Shown piece by piece: positions 1-9,861 of a DNA stretch of 34,116 nt. The notes under the pieces were generated by a model. That model was given only the letters and a program-made list of their open reading frames with translations. It did no database searches and was not told where the DNA came from. Positions within the stretch are counted from its first letter, which is position 1, and the number at the start of each line of letters is the position of its first letter. Source of the DNA: Pseudomonas sp. MWU13-2105 (GTDB lineage: Bacteria > Pseudomonadota > Gammaproteobacteria > Pseudomonadales > Pseudomonadaceae); NCBI RefSeq assembly GCF_023242315.1, contig NZ_JALLIY010000032.1, forward strand, positions 1 to 34,116, given 5' to 3'. A program made the position numbers and the translations under genes.

Positions 1-50
1 AGGTCAAAAACAGTGTGAAAACCCGGGTTTTGCGGTGCCTGAACTGGCGC

Positions 51-92
51 CTTCGCGGCGGTGCGGCGATCCGACAAGCTCCGCTCCCACAG
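51..92. repeat. REP-like palindromic element
   Basis: GC-rich stretch ending in a CGATCCGACAAGCTCCGCTCCCACAG-like string, which reads on the other strand as the GTGGGAGCGGAGCTTG core common in intergenic REP elements of fluorescent pseudomonads. It lies in non-coding DNA downstream of the tRNA-Arg(CCU) gene. The rest of 1-328 shows no convincing gene. The only other structure there is a perfect 14-bp AT-rich palindrome at 162-175. Confidence 0.6.
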
Positions 93-328
93 GGCCGCGT
101 TATTGTGGGGAGTAGCCTCTTGACCATAAGACAGGGAATTCGGAGCGTCACTCCATATCCTTTCTATATATAGAAGAGAACGCCCTCGACAAAACCAGGC
201 AGGAGCGGACTTTCCCAAAAGGCTCCAGGCAAGCAGGGCACGGAATACACGAAGCACTGACAAGCAGCATCAGGAGTAAACCGATCAGGAAGGGCAAGAA
301 AGGTAAAAGGACCAGGCAACAAACAATA

Positions 329-405
329 TGGTGTCCCAGGGCAGGTTCGAACTGCCAACCTTCCCCTTAGGAGGGGGATGCTCTATCCAATTGAGCTACT
401 GAGAC
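329..405 (-). tRNA. tRNA-Arg (anticodon CCU)
   Basis: 77 nt including an encoded CCA (331-329). The acceptor arm GTCTCAG/CTGGGAC, the D arm with GGATAGAGC, the anticodon stem TCCCC/GGGGA with loop CTCCTAA, and the T arm GGCAG-TTCGAAC-CTGCC all pair. The loop gives anticodon CCU. tRNA-Arg genes are frequent integration sites for islands, but I see no integrase or repeated tRNA end here. Confidence 0.95.
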
Positions 406-447
406 AACGGTCGGCCACCAAGACAGGCGGCGCGAAGGACGGCGTGC

Positions 448-476
448 ATGTTAACGGGCATGCCGTCGTTTGTCAT
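448..476 (-). promoter_or_regulatory. Candidate sigma70 promoter for tRNA-Arg(CCU)
   Basis: On the minus strand ATGACA (476-471), a 17-bp spacer and TAACAT (453-448) lie about 45-70 bp upstream of the tRNA 5' end. This is 5/6 and 4/6 agreement with the -35 and -10 consensus. Placement fits a stable RNA promoter, but it is a by-eye call. Confidence 0.4.
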
Positions 477-763
477 GTCGTCCCTGGGCTTTTTAACCGT
501 AGGCCCCCTCCCGCGAACGCAGCCCAACCTGTGTTGAGCAACCAACAAGCGCCCCACGGCAACGACTGTCAGACGTTTCATCGGGCATTTTGCATTATTA
601 CAAAACGCCATCATTGCAAAGTGCATGGCTCATAGGCTCAAAACAAAAGACAAGCTATTGTTTTAAAAGTGTTTTTTCTGATAAAAAGCTTGGCATGCAG
701 CCTGCTCTGACTCTCTCCACGGAAAACCGCCTGATTCAGCATCAGCCATGGAGATGCCTTGCG

Positions 764-988
764 ATGAATACCCCCATTCTTTTGACACTGAATGCACTGG
801 CATTGATCGCACTGGCTGCTTTCCATTTTCAACCGGAACCAGGCCCCCTGCCCTACGCCCAAGCCACCCCGCGACAAGCAGCACAACGGGCTGTCATGAA
901 CGATCACTTCGTCAACCGTACCGCCCTGGACAATCCCCGCCAGGTAACCGTCGCCTCCCCAGGCGAACCGGACCGACTGACGTTCTGA
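764..988 (+). CDS. Small secreted or membrane-anchored protein, unknown function
   Basis: 74 residues starting MNTPILLTLNALALIALAAF: a short hydrophobic N-terminal segment (about residues 3-20) without a positive n-region, followed by a Pro/Ala-rich polar part. This looks like a signal anchor or weak signal peptide with a short periplasmic tail. The start at 764 has GGAG (750-753) ten bases upstream. A longer in-frame reading from 590 has no ribosome site and reads as non-coding. It is followed 23 bp later by another small membrane gene, so the two are probably co-transcribed. I do not recognise a family. The AT-rich tract at 590-700 is the likely promoter area. Confidence 0.55.
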   Translation: MNTPILLTLNALALIALAAFHFQPEPGPLPYAQATPRQAAQRAVMNDHFVNRTALDNPRQVTVASPGEPDRLTF

Positions 989-1011
989 GCCCACGCCACC
1001 AAGGAATACCC

Positions 1012-1203
1012 ATGTCCAGATACGCCTTCACCTTCCTGATCCTGACCCTGCTCGCCAGCATTGCCCTGTGGATGGCCCCGGCCGATGCCTTCACCCTACC
1101 GCTGGTCGGCGCAACCGGCCTGTTTGCTGGTTTTTTCGTCCTCGCTTTGTTCGCTGGTCGGAAAATCCGCTTCGACCCGGTCTTGCGTACCTCAGAAGAC
1201 TAG
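1012..1203 (+). CDS. Small two-helix membrane protein (PA3371-like?)
   Basis: 63 residues, MSRYAFTFLILTLLASIALW onward. There are two hydrophobic segments (about residues 5-22 and 30-50) separated by a short Pro/Ala/Asp turn, then a basic end (GRKIRFDP). This predicts an inner-membrane hairpin with both ends on one side. AAGGAA at 1001-1006 gives a well-placed ribosome site. It sits 23 bp downstream of the preceding small gene. The pattern recalls small proteins annotated as the PA3371 family in pseudomonads, but that is from memory and unverified. The function is unknown. Confidence 0.7.
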   Translation: MSRYAFTFLILTLLASIALWMAPADAFTLPLVGATGLFAGFFVLALFAGRKIRFDPVLRTSED

Positions 1204-1335
1204 AAAACCAGCAAATTGCCACTACGCTTTAACATTAGAAGCAAAAGGCCAGGCCAGCGGGTAAAATCCGCACCGTGCTGGCCAGACGCTTCCTGACAGG
1301 CCCAGGATGGCCGATCAGAGGGGCGCTACCGGCTG

Positions 1336-1363
1336 AAACTTTCAAACCAGTGCGCATTTCTGA
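1336..1363 (+). promoter_or_regulatory. Candidate AlgU (sigma-22/RpoE-type) promoter of amrZ
   Basis: AAACTT (1336-1341), 17-bp spacer, TCTGA (1359-1363). This fits the AlgU consensus GAACTT-N16/17-TCTGA with one mismatch in the -35. It lies 194 bp upstream of amrZ, whose homologues are AlgU-dependent in Pseudomonas. The remainder of 1204-1556 appears non-coding: the open frame at 1275-1538 has a composition unlike a protein. Confidence 0.6.
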
Positions 1364-1556
1364 TAATTGGTGCTGGCATATTGCCTTTGCCCAGTTCAAT
1401 ATTTGTCACAGAATTGACGCCAAGGATCTGGCAAATTTGAGGCATGATGCGGGCCTCATTTCAATTCAGGTTGAACATTTGGCCAAGCATGCTGTCCTAC
1501 TGACATCCTGCGGCCAATTCCGAGAACCGCTCCCCTGAACTAACCGGTTTAAAACT

Positions 1557-1880
1557 ATGCGCCCATTGAAACAGGCAATTTATTCCAGCCGTACGGCTGA
1601 CAAATTCGTCGTGCGTCTGCCCGATGGAATGCGTGAACGCATCGCCGAGGTGGCTCGTAACCATCACCGCAGCATGAATTCCGAGATCATTGCACGCCTG
1701 GAGCAGAGCCTTATTCAGGAAGGCGCACTGAGCGAAGAGTTGAGCATGCGGCTGGACAGCCCTGAACTCTCTCTGCATGAGCGTGAATTGCTCCAGCGTT
1801 TCCGACAACTCTCCCACCGTCAACAGAATGCACTCGTGTCGCTGATCGCCCACGATGCAGAAATGGCAGACGCCAGCTGA
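1557..1880 (+). CDS. amrZ: AmrZ, ribbon-helix-helix transcriptional regulator
   Basis: 107 residues, close to the 108 of P. aeruginosa AmrZ and near-identical to it as I recall: MRPLKQAIYSSRTADKFVVR, then GMRERIAEVARNHHRSMNSEII and a C-terminal LSLHERELLQRFRQL helix. Residues about 12-55 form the Arc-type ribbon-helix-helix. The beta strand KFVVRLP contacts DNA and the C-terminal part makes the tetramer. AmrZ is a bifunctional regulator of alginate, flagella/fleQ, exopolysaccharide and c-di-GMP genes; in the fluorescens group it represses motility. The ribosome site is weak (no clear GGAG before 1557). A probable AlgU promoter lies upstream and a strong intrinsic terminator follows, so it is monocistronic. 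Confidence 0.92.
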   Translation: MRPLKQAIYSSRTADKFVVRLPDGMRERIAEVARNHHRSMNSEIIARLEQSLIQEGALSEELSMRLDSPELSLHERELLQRFRQLSHRQQNALVSLIAHDAEMADAS

Positions 1881-1897
1881 TTCATCCCTGAAAGCTC

Positions 1898-1924
1898 AAG
1901 CCAGCGGTGTGCTGGCTTTTTTTT
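1898..1924 (+). terminator. Intrinsic terminator of amrZ
   Basis: Perfect 8-bp stem AAGCCAGC (1898-1905) / GCTGGCTT (1911-1918) with a GGTGT loop, followed by an uninterrupted T run through 1924. Confidence 0.9.
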
Positions 1925-1975
1925 GCCTGGGATTTGGGCGAGGGGTTGCGCAAGAGCCCCGACCGGCCACGGATA

Positions 1976-2043
1976 TTGTGGGAGCTGGCTTGCCGGCGAT
2001 GACGAGCGCAAAGGCTAGAGATGGCCGGCACTGGCAAGCCAAC
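1976..2043. repeat. REP element pair between amrZ and mgtE
   Basis: TTGTGGGAGCTGGCTTGCCG begins a 25-bp REP core at 1976-2000. A partial inverted copy (ATGGCCGGCACTGGCAAGCC, 2021-2040) follows 20 bp later. This is a typical Pseudomonas REP doublet lying between two convergent genes. Confidence 0.75.
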
Positions 2044-2087
2044 GTCTATAGGTGAGCGGCTTGCCGTGAGATCTCAGCGCAGAGCGC

Positions 2088-3530
2088 TCAGAGCAGGAAG
2101 ATGGTCGCCAGCCCAAGGAAGATGAAGAAACCGCCGCTGTCGGTCATCGCAGTGATCATCACACTGGCGCCCATCGCCGGGTCGCGCCCCAGGCGCACCA
2201 GGGTCATGGGGATCAACACCCCCATCAAGGCCGCCAGCAACAGGTTGAGGGTCATGGCCGCGGTCATCACCACCCCCAGCGACCAACTGCCATACAGCAG
2301 GTAGGCGACCACGCCGATCACCCCGCCCCACACCAGGCCATTGATCAAAGCCACCGCCAACTCCTTACGCATCAGTCGCGAGGTATTGCCGGTGCTGACC
2401 TGGTCGAGCGCCATGGCACGTACGATCATGGTAATGGTCTGGTTGCCCGAGTTGCCGCCGATACCCGCCACGATCGGCATCAGCGCCGCCAGGGCCACCA
2501 GCTTCTCGATGGAGCCTTCGAACAGACCGATCACCCGTGAGGCGACAAAGGCGGTGATCAGGTTGATCGCCAGCCACGCCCAACGGTTGCGCAGGGATTT
2601 CCAGACAGAAGCGAAGATATCCTCTTCTTCCCGCAGCCCCGCCATGTTGAGGACTTCGCTTTCGCTTTCCTCACGGATCAGGTCGACCATTTCGTCGATG
2701 GTCAAACGGCCGATCAACTTGCCGTTCTTGTCCACCACGGGAGCGGAAATCAGGTCATAACGCTCGAAGGCCTGAGCTGCATCATAGGCATCCTCATCCG
2801 GATGAAAGCTCACCGGATCGCTGGCCATGACCTCAGCCACCTGCTTCTCGGGATCATTGACCAGCAAACGCTTGATCGGCAGCACGCCCTTGAGCACGCC
2901 GTCGTAATCGACCACGAACAGCTTGTCGGTATGACCCGGCAGCTCCTTGAGCCGACGCAGGTAGCGCAACACCACTTCCAGGCTGACATCTTCGCGGATG
3001 GTGACCATCTCGAAGTCCATCAGCGCGCCGACCTGCTCCTCGTCATAGGACAACGCGGAGCGCACGCGCTCACGCTGTTGGCCGTCGAGGGTTTCCATCA
3101 ACTCATGGACGACGTCTCGCGGCAGCTCGGGGGCCAGGTCAGCAAGTTCGTCGGCGTCCATCTCCTTGGCGGCAGCCAGGAGCTCCTGATCGTCCATGTC
3201 GGCGATCAGGGTTTCACGGACGGAATCGGACACTTCGAGCAGGATATCGCCATCACGCTCGGCCTTGACCAACTGCCAGACGGTCAGGCGATCATTCAGG
3301 GGCAAGGCTTCGAGAATATAGGCGACGTCTGCGGAGTGCAGGTCATCGAGCTTGCGCTGCAACTCGACGAGGTTCTGCCGGTGAACCAGGCTTTCCACCC
3401 GGTCGTGATGAGGACCTTCCTGGCGATGCGTCAGGTCTTCGACCACTCGCTGGCGCTGCAGCAGGTCGATGACTTGAGCGAGGCGATCCTGCAGGCTGTC
3501 CTGGTTTTTCTTTACTTCAACTTCGGTCAT
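2088..3530 (-). CDS. mgtE: MgtE family magnesium transporter
   Basis: 480 residues, the usual length for Pseudomonas MgtE. The start MTEVEVKKNQ at 3530 was chosen because GGAG lies just upstream; ten extra residues are open before it but look like leader. Order: acidic MgtE_N superhelical domain (about 55-155), a tandem CBS pair (about 155-275, with the EEVDLIREE-like end), then five membrane segments (about 300-480). The transmembrane part carries the hallmark GIGGNSGNQ and the GRDPAMG / MTDSGGFF motifs of the ion pore. The cytosolic domains bind Mg2+ and close the channel when Mg2+ is high. It is a single gene converging with amrZ. I see no Mg2+-sensing leader in 3531-3851, although a riboswitch could not be excluded by eye. 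Confidence 0.95.
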   Translation of the reverse strand: MTEVEVKKNQDSLQDRLAQVIDLLQRQRVVEDLTHRQEGPHHDRVESLVHRQNLVELQRKLDDLHSADVAYILEALPLNDRLTVWQLVKAERDGDILLEVSDSVRETLIADMDDQELLAAAKEMDADELADLAPELPRDVVHELMETLDGQQRERVRSALSYDEEQVGALMDFEMVTIREDVSLEVVLRYLRRLKELPGHTDKLFVVDYDGVLKGVLPIKRLLVNDPEKQVAEVMASDPVSFHPDEDAYDAAQAFERYDLISAPVVDKNGKLIGRLTIDEMVDLIREESESEVLNMAGLREEEDIFASVWKSLRNRWAWLAINLITAFVASRVIGLFEGSIEKLVALAALMPIVAGIGGNSGNQTITMIVRAMALDQVSTGNTSRLMRKELAVALINGLVWGGVIGVVAYLLYGSWSLGVVMTAAMTLNLLLAALMGVLIPMTLVRLGRDPAMGASVMITAMTDSGGFFIFLGLATIFLL

Positions 3531-3851
3531 AGGCGAACTCCACTCCCAGCAGCGGGGCACGCCGGAAGGATCAATCAGTCAATTCGTGATTGGCAATGCG
3601 AGAGATTAAGTAACTACTGGGTAAGTCCATGGAAATATTCCAAAAACCCCGGCGGGGCTGACGGGCGCAATCATACACTGTCCCAACGCCGCCCAGACCA
3701 AAAATCTTGGCCAGAACAAGCGCTTGCAAGACCCAGCCAAGCGCTCTGCCACGGCCTTTTGCTTACGCCGACTTATCCTGAAAAGAAAACACCAGCCCCC
3801 ACCAGGAGCTCGCGGCTAGGCTAGGTAAATGACCGTCAAGGAGGACGCCCG
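3531..3851. other. Divergent intergenic region mgtE / small exported protein
   Basis: 321 bp with no plausible gene. It must hold the promoters of mgtE (leftward) and of the gene at 3852 (rightward). I could not assign a confident -35/-10 pair in either direction. Confidence 0.4.
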
Positions 3852-4319
3852 ATGCTACCCAGAAGCCATCTTTCACTATTGCTCGCACTTTGCCTGCCCT
3901 TCCCGTCCGGTGCCGCCATTGTCCAGCGCTGTGAAAGCGACAGCGGCCATATCACCTTTACCACCCTGGGATGCGCGCCAGACGAAAGGTTACAGCAGCA
4001 GCGCGCGCACAACCCCGCACCCGGAAGCCGACCAGCCTCCGTCACCAAACCCAAAGCAACAACCGCAACTGTGCGGGAGCTGACCGTGGTCGGTGAACAT
4101 GATGACGGCTGCGCCAATCTGTTGAGTGCTCAGGAGAAACGCCGGGCGATCATCAACCAGCAGGTTCGCCCCGGCATGAGTCGCCTGGAAGTGGAAAGCG
4201 CCCTGGGCAGGCCGGACCGGATCAGCACGAGCAACACCGCGACGCGCTATCACTACCACCTGAAAAGGGGCCGTAGCAGCCTGGTGGTGCTGGATGAGAA
4301 GGGATGCGTCAAACGTTAG
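3852..4319 (+). CDS. Exported DUF4124-like protein with SmpA/OmlA-like C-terminal segment
   Basis: 155 residues. There is a Sec-type signal peptide (MLPRSHLSLLLALCLPFPSG-A, cleavage near residue 21), then a short DUF4124-type motif (CESDSGHITFTTLGC, about 27-41), a low-complexity Pro/Thr linker, and a C-terminal module (about 93-155). That module contains VRPGMSRLEVESALGRPDRI and ends YHYHLKRGRSSLVVLDEKGCVKR. The RPGM-x-x-x-EV-x-x-LG-x-P pattern is typical of the BamE/SmpA-like fold in periplasmic proteins. The ribosome site AAGGAGG (3838-3844) is ideal. It is likely periplasmic; the role is unknown. A bidirectional terminator follows. Confidence 0.75.
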   Translation: MLPRSHLSLLLALCLPFPSGAAIVQRCESDSGHITFTTLGCAPDERLQQQRAHNPAPGSRPASVTKPKATTATVRELTVVGEHDDGCANLLSAQEKRRAIINQQVRPGMSRLEVESALGRPDRISTSNTATRYHYHLKRGRSSLVVLDEKGCVKR

Positions 4320-4349
4320 TTCGCGCCACAAACCCAAACGCCAGACGGC

Positions 4350-4378
4350 AAAAAGCCCGCAACCAGTGCGGGCTTTTT
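4350..4378. terminator. Bidirectional intrinsic terminator
   Basis: Stem GCCCGCA (4355-4361) / TGCGGGC (4367-4373) with loop ACCAG, flanked by an A run on the left and a T run on the right. It can therefore end transcription of the gene at 3852-4319 on the plus strand and of the tRNA genes on the minus strand. Confidence 0.9.
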
Positions 4379-4384
4379 GGTGTA

Positions 4385-4461
4385 TGGTGCACTCGACAGG
4401 ATTCGAACCTGTGACCGCTCGGTTCGTAGCCGAGTACTCTATCCAGCTGAGCTACGAGTGC
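4385..4461 (-). tRNA. tRNA-Arg (anticodon ACG), copy 1
   Basis: 77 nt with encoded CCA. Acceptor GCACTCG/CGAGTGC, anticodon stem CTCGG/CCGAG with loop CTACGAA (anticodon ACG, expected to be edited to ICG), T arm ACAGG-TTCGAAT-CCTGT. It is identical in sequence to the second copy 72 bp upstream. Confidence 0.97.
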
Positions 4462-4533
4462 AATTTGTGTTTTTAGACCAGATCACAACTGGTTGAAGCC
4501 ACGCTGCTTGTATCACTACCAACAACGCTTAAA

Positions 4534-4610
4534 TGGTGCACTCGACAGGATTCGAACCTGTGACCGCTCGGTTCGTAGCCGAGTACTCTATCCAGCTGAG
4601 CTACGAGTGC
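4534..4610 (-). tRNA. tRNA-Arg (anticodon ACG), copy 2
   Basis: 77 nt, base-for-base identical to the copy at 4385-4461, with encoded CCA. It lies between tRNA-Ser(GCU) and the first Arg copy on the same strand and is likely processed from one transcript. Confidence 0.97.
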
Positions 4611-4718
4611 ATTTGATGCCGCGAATTATAGGCCGTGAAATCTTTTTGTAAAGCGCTTTTTTCTAGTAATTTCAACAACTTACCGAAGAAGCCAGATCTA
4701 CACGTACTAAACAAATAA

Positions 4719-4809
4719 TGGCGGAGAAGGGGGGATTCGAACCCCCGACACCCTTTTGAGGTGTACTCCCTTAGCAGGGGAGCGCCTTCGGCCACTCGGC
4801 CACCTCTCC
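4719..4809 (-). tRNA. tRNA-Ser (anticodon GCU)
   Basis: 91-nt class II tRNA with a long variable arm (GTACACCTCAAAAGGGTGTC). Acceptor GGAGAGG/CTTCTCC, anticodon loop CTGCTAA giving GCU, T arm GGGGG-TTCGAAT-CCCCC, encoded CCA at 4721-4719. It is the first tRNA after rsmA. Confidence 0.96.
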
Positions 4810-4871
4810 GCAACACGGGGCGTATAATAACCAACCTTTTCCCCGTTTGCAAAGCAAAAAATCAAATAAAA

Positions 4872-5060
4872 TTAATGGCTTGGTTCTTCGTCCTTCTCTT
4901 TCTTGATCCGCAGGTAGATTTCCTCACGGTGTACCGCCACTTCCTTGGGGGCATTGACCCCAATTCGTACTTGATTTCCTTTGACGCCAAGCACGGTCAC
5001 AGTGATTTCACCATCACCGATGATCAGGCTCTCTGCGCACCGACGAGTCAGAATCAGCAT
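4872..5060 (-). CDS. rsmA: RsmA/CsrA post-transcriptional regulator
   Basis: 62 residues, MLILTRRCAESLIIGDGEIT onward, essentially the canonical CsrA/RsmA sequence. It has the N-terminal strand LILTRR and the RNA-contacting VAVHREEIYLRI segment near residues 40-52. The protein dimerises and binds GGA motifs in mRNA leaders, repressing secondary metabolism and biofilm genes; it is titrated by RsmX/Y/Z RNAs of the Gac pathway (not in this window). The ribosome site TAGGAGAAAGG directly precedes the start and itself contains a GGA. The position downstream of alaS-lysC and upstream of tRNA-Ser is conserved in Pseudomonas. A pair resembling ACTTGG-17-TATATA upstream may be a promoter but is weak. 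Confidence 0.97.
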   Translation of the reverse strand: MLILTRRCAESLIIGDGEITVTVLGVKGNQVRIGVNAPKEVAVHREEIYLRIKKEKDEEPSH

Positions 5061-5210
5061 ACCTTTCTCCTACACGCACTTCAGTTCAGGGACAACAGTC
5101 TGCAAAAAAGGGCTTCGGCTTACAGGCTATATAGCCATTGCCCTACACCCCCAAGTATTGACCAGCGTAGGCAAAAGAACAGCACTTACCCACGCCTATC
5201 AAGAAAAACA

Positions 5211-5235
5211 AAGGGCGCGGTTCAACCGCGCCCTT
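5211..5235 (-). terminator. Intrinsic terminator after lysC
   Basis: 10-bp perfect stem AAGGGCGCGG / CCGCGCCCTT with a 5-nt loop. On the minus strand it is followed by TGTTTTTCTTG. It separates lysC from rsmA and implies that rsmA has its own promoter in 5061-5210. Confidence 0.85.
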
Positions 5236-5247
5236 GGGGACTACGCG

Positions 5248-5742
5248 TTACTCGCCCTGTCGGGCCGGTGCGTCGAGCTCAAAGGCCGTGTGCAGCGCGC
5301 GTACGGCCAGCTCCAGATACTTCTCTTCGATCACCACGGAGACCTTGATCTCCGAGGTCGAGATCATCTGGATATTGATGCTTTCCTTGGCCAGGGCCTC
5401 GAACATGCGGCTGGCCACGCCAGCGTGGGAACGCATGCCGACACCGACGATCGACACCTTGGCGATCTTGGTGTCACCGACCACTTCACGGGCGCCGATC
5501 TCACGTGCGGTGTTTTCCAGGACGGTTTGCGCGGCCTGGTAGTCATTGCGGTGCACGGTGAAGGTGAAATCGGTGGTGTTATCGTGCGCGACGTTCTGCA
5601 CGATCATGTCGACTTCGATGTTCGCGGCACTGATCGGGCCGAGGATCTTGAAGGCCACGCCGGGGGTGTCTGGCACGCCACGGATGGTCAGCTTGGCTTC
5701 ATCGCGATTGAAGGCGATGCCGGAAATGATCGGCTGTTCCAT
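5248..5742 (-). CDS. Possible aspartokinase beta subunit from internal in-frame start
   Basis: 164 residues beginning MEQPIISGIAFNRDEAKLTI, in frame with and identical to the C-terminal ACT half of LysC. AGAGGA lies 6-7 bases before this ATG (sequence AAGAGGAATCCATG). The start falls at the same place as the documented internal start of the Corynebacterium and Bacillus alpha2-beta2 aspartokinases. That it is used here is inference. Confidence 0.45.
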   Translation of the reverse strand: MEQPIISGIAFNRDEAKLTIRGVPDTPGVAFKILGPISAANIEVDMIVQNVAHDNTTDFTFTVHRNDYQAAQTVLENTAREIGAREVVGDTKIAKVSIVGVGMRSHAGVASRMFEALAKESINIQMISTSEIKVSVVIEEKYLELAVRALHTAFELDAPARQGE

Positions 5743-6489
5743 GGATTCCTCTTCATCAATAGTAATGAGGGTACCCGGACCCTCTTTGAAGCTGTGCAGG
5801 ACGCGCAGCGGAACGTTGTACTTGCCGGCGAACTCGACCGCGCGGATCTGCAGCACCTTGGAACCGAGGCTGGCCATTTCCAGCATCTCTTCGAAGGTGA
5901 TCTTGTCCAGGCGCTGGGCCTGGGCCACGACGCGCGGATCGGTGGTGTAGACGCCATCGACGTCGGTGTAGATCTGGCATTCGTCAGCCTTCAAGGCCGC
6001 CGCCAGCGCCACGCCGGTGGTGTCGGAACCGCCACGCCCAAGGGTGGTGATATTGCCGTGCTCGTCGACGCCCTGGAAACCGGCGACCACCACCACGCGA
6101 CCGGCCTTCAGATCACCACGAATCTTCTGATCGTCGATCTGCAGGATGCGCGCCTTATTGTGCGCGCTATCGGTCAGGATCCGCACCTGGTTGCCGGTGT
6201 ACGAGACCGCCGGCACACCGCGCTTGATCAGCGCCATGGCCAGCAAGGCGATGGTCACCTGCTCGCCGGTGGAAACGATCACATCCAGTTCACGGGGAAC
6301 CGGTTGCTGCTCGCCGCTGATCTGCTTGGCCAGTTCGATCAGGCGGTTGGTCTCGCCGCTCATCGCGGACAGTACAACCACCAGGTCATCACCAGCCTCA
6401 CGGAACTTCTTAACCTTGTCGGCTACCTGCTCGATTCTCTCGACGGAGCCGACCGAGGTGCCTCCGAATTTCTGTACGATCAAAGCCAT
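5248..6489 (-). CDS. lysC: Aspartate kinase
   Basis: 413 residues, normal for the monofunctional aspartokinase of pseudomonads. It phosphorylates aspartate, the first step to lysine, threonine, methionine and diaminopimelate. Kinase domain residues 1-250 carry KFGGTSVGS (7-15), STGEQV and GRGGSDTTGVALAAAL. Two ACT regulatory domains occupy about 265-410, where lysine/threonine feedback acts. An internal methionine at 5742 with a good ribosome site would give a separate beta subunit (see next entry). Upstream alaS lies 95 bp away on the same strand with only a weak hairpin between, so co-transcription is possible. Confidence 0.96.
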   Translation of the reverse strand: MALIVQKFGGTSVGSVERIEQVADKVKKFREAGDDLVVVLSAMSGETNRLIELAKQISGEQQPVPRELDVIVSTGEQVTIALLAMALIKRGVPAVSYTGNQVRILTDSAHNKARILQIDDQKIRGDLKAGRVVVVAGFQGVDEHGNITTLGRGGSDTTGVALAAALKADECQIYTDVDGVYTTDPRVVAQAQRLDKITFEEMLEMASLGSKVLQIRAVEFAGKYNVPLRVLHSFKEGPGTLITIDEEESMEQPIISGIAFNRDEAKLTIRGVPDTPGVAFKILGPISAANIEVDMIVQNVAHDNTTDFTFTVHRNDYQAAQTVLENTAREIGAREVVGDTKIAKVSIVGVGMRSHAGVASRMFEALAKESINIQMISTSEIKVSVVIEEKYLELAVRALHTAFELDAPARQGE

Positions 6490-6547
6490 TTCTAAGCCGC
6501 CTCAGCCCGTAAAGGGGCGCCCATTAATCATTCAACTTCACAGCTGC

Positions 6548-6574
6548 GGTGCCTGCCACTAGACAACAGGCACC
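6548..6574 (-). other. Hairpin between alaS and lysC
   Basis: 8-bp perfect inverted repeat GGTGCCTG (6548-6555) / CAGGCACC (6567-6574) in the 95-bp gap. No T run follows on the minus strand, so it is at best a weak terminator or an mRNA processing/stability element. Confidence 0.4.
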
Positions 6575-6584
6575 CTTCGCGGCC

Positions 6585-9209
<2,625 letters not shown>

Positions 9210-9284
9210 AGGTTCTTCCACGGAGTCTGCGGCCAAACGCAAGTGCATCACATCCAAAAGGGTTTGCGACTTGCAAAGGGCCGC

Positions 9285-9290
9285 ATTATA
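9285..9290 (-). promoter_or_regulatory. Candidate -10 box of alaS promoter
   Basis: Perfect TATAAT on the minus strand, about 75 bp upstream of the alaS start. The hexamer 17 bp further upstream (CTGTAC) is a poor -35. The remaining part of 9210-9564 holds no convincing gene; an open frame at 9248-9493 lacks a ribosome site and overlaps this promoter. Confidence 0.45.
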
Positions 9291-9564
9291 TCGGCCCTGC
9301 GCCTTGGGTACAGTGTGTTTATACGATAGAAACCGTCAATTGGACGGCCTGCAGCCTCATTCACGGCCAAATTCAGCCAATACCGCAACAACTTGTTCAA
9401 TTTGCGTACGCCTGGCGTCCCTATACCCCGGGCCGTTCCAGCGGGTTCGACGACGGGTCGAGCCGGCGTTCGCTGAAGAAATTCGATAGTCATTATCGAA
9501 ACGACGACATGCGCGCCCTGAAAATATATGTTAAAAACTGGGCGCCGCCAGAAAGTCTGACGGT

Positions 9565-9731
9565 AACGTTCTCAGGGCGGGGTGCAATTCCCCACCGGCG
9601 GTAATGACGCGCAATGCGTCTAGCCCGCGAGCGCTTGACGATTCCCACGGCCCCGGCTGTGGCGCGACAAGGTCAGCAGACCCGGTGTGATCCCGGGGCC
9701 GACGGTCATAGTCCGGATGAAGAGAGAACGG
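9565..9731 (+). promoter_or_regulatory. FMN riboswitch (RFN element)
   Basis: Clear RFN signature: closing helix ACGTTCTC (9566-9573) with GAGAGAACG (9722-9730), then AGGGCGGGGTGCAATTCCCC (9574-9593) continuing ACCGGCGGTAAT, and near the 3' side GACGGTCATAGTCCGGATGA. It has a long variable P3 arm, as in other gamma-proteobacterial examples. It senses FMN and controls the lumazine synthase 131 bp downstream. I see no T-rich terminator between aptamer and gene, so control may act on translation or by Rho. Confidence 0.95.
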
Positions 9732-9861
9732 GATTGAGACCCAAGGGCCGTGCGCCGGATCTGTGTGTGCCGATGAGCATCCCACGGCAAAGCTGAACGT
9801 ACCCTTGAATCCCATTCGATTCATATCGCCCTGTTTTTCACACAAACAGGAGTCAGAACAG

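Noticed and set aside
162..175. Perfect 14-bp AT palindrome TTCTATATATAGAA
   Set aside because: AT-only core makes it likely by chance, and there is no gene nearby to regulate.
329..763. Genomic island attachment at tRNA-Arg(CCU)
   Set aside because: No integrase, no direct repeat of the tRNA 3' end and no change to foreign gene content in the visible flank.
1275..1538. 87-codon frame upstream of amrZ
   Set aside because: No ribosome site, AT-rich atypical codon use, and it overlaps the predicted AlgU promoter.
9248..9493. 81-codon minus-strand frame upstream of alaS
   Set aside because: Overlaps the alaS promoter region, Arg-rich composition, no conserved features.
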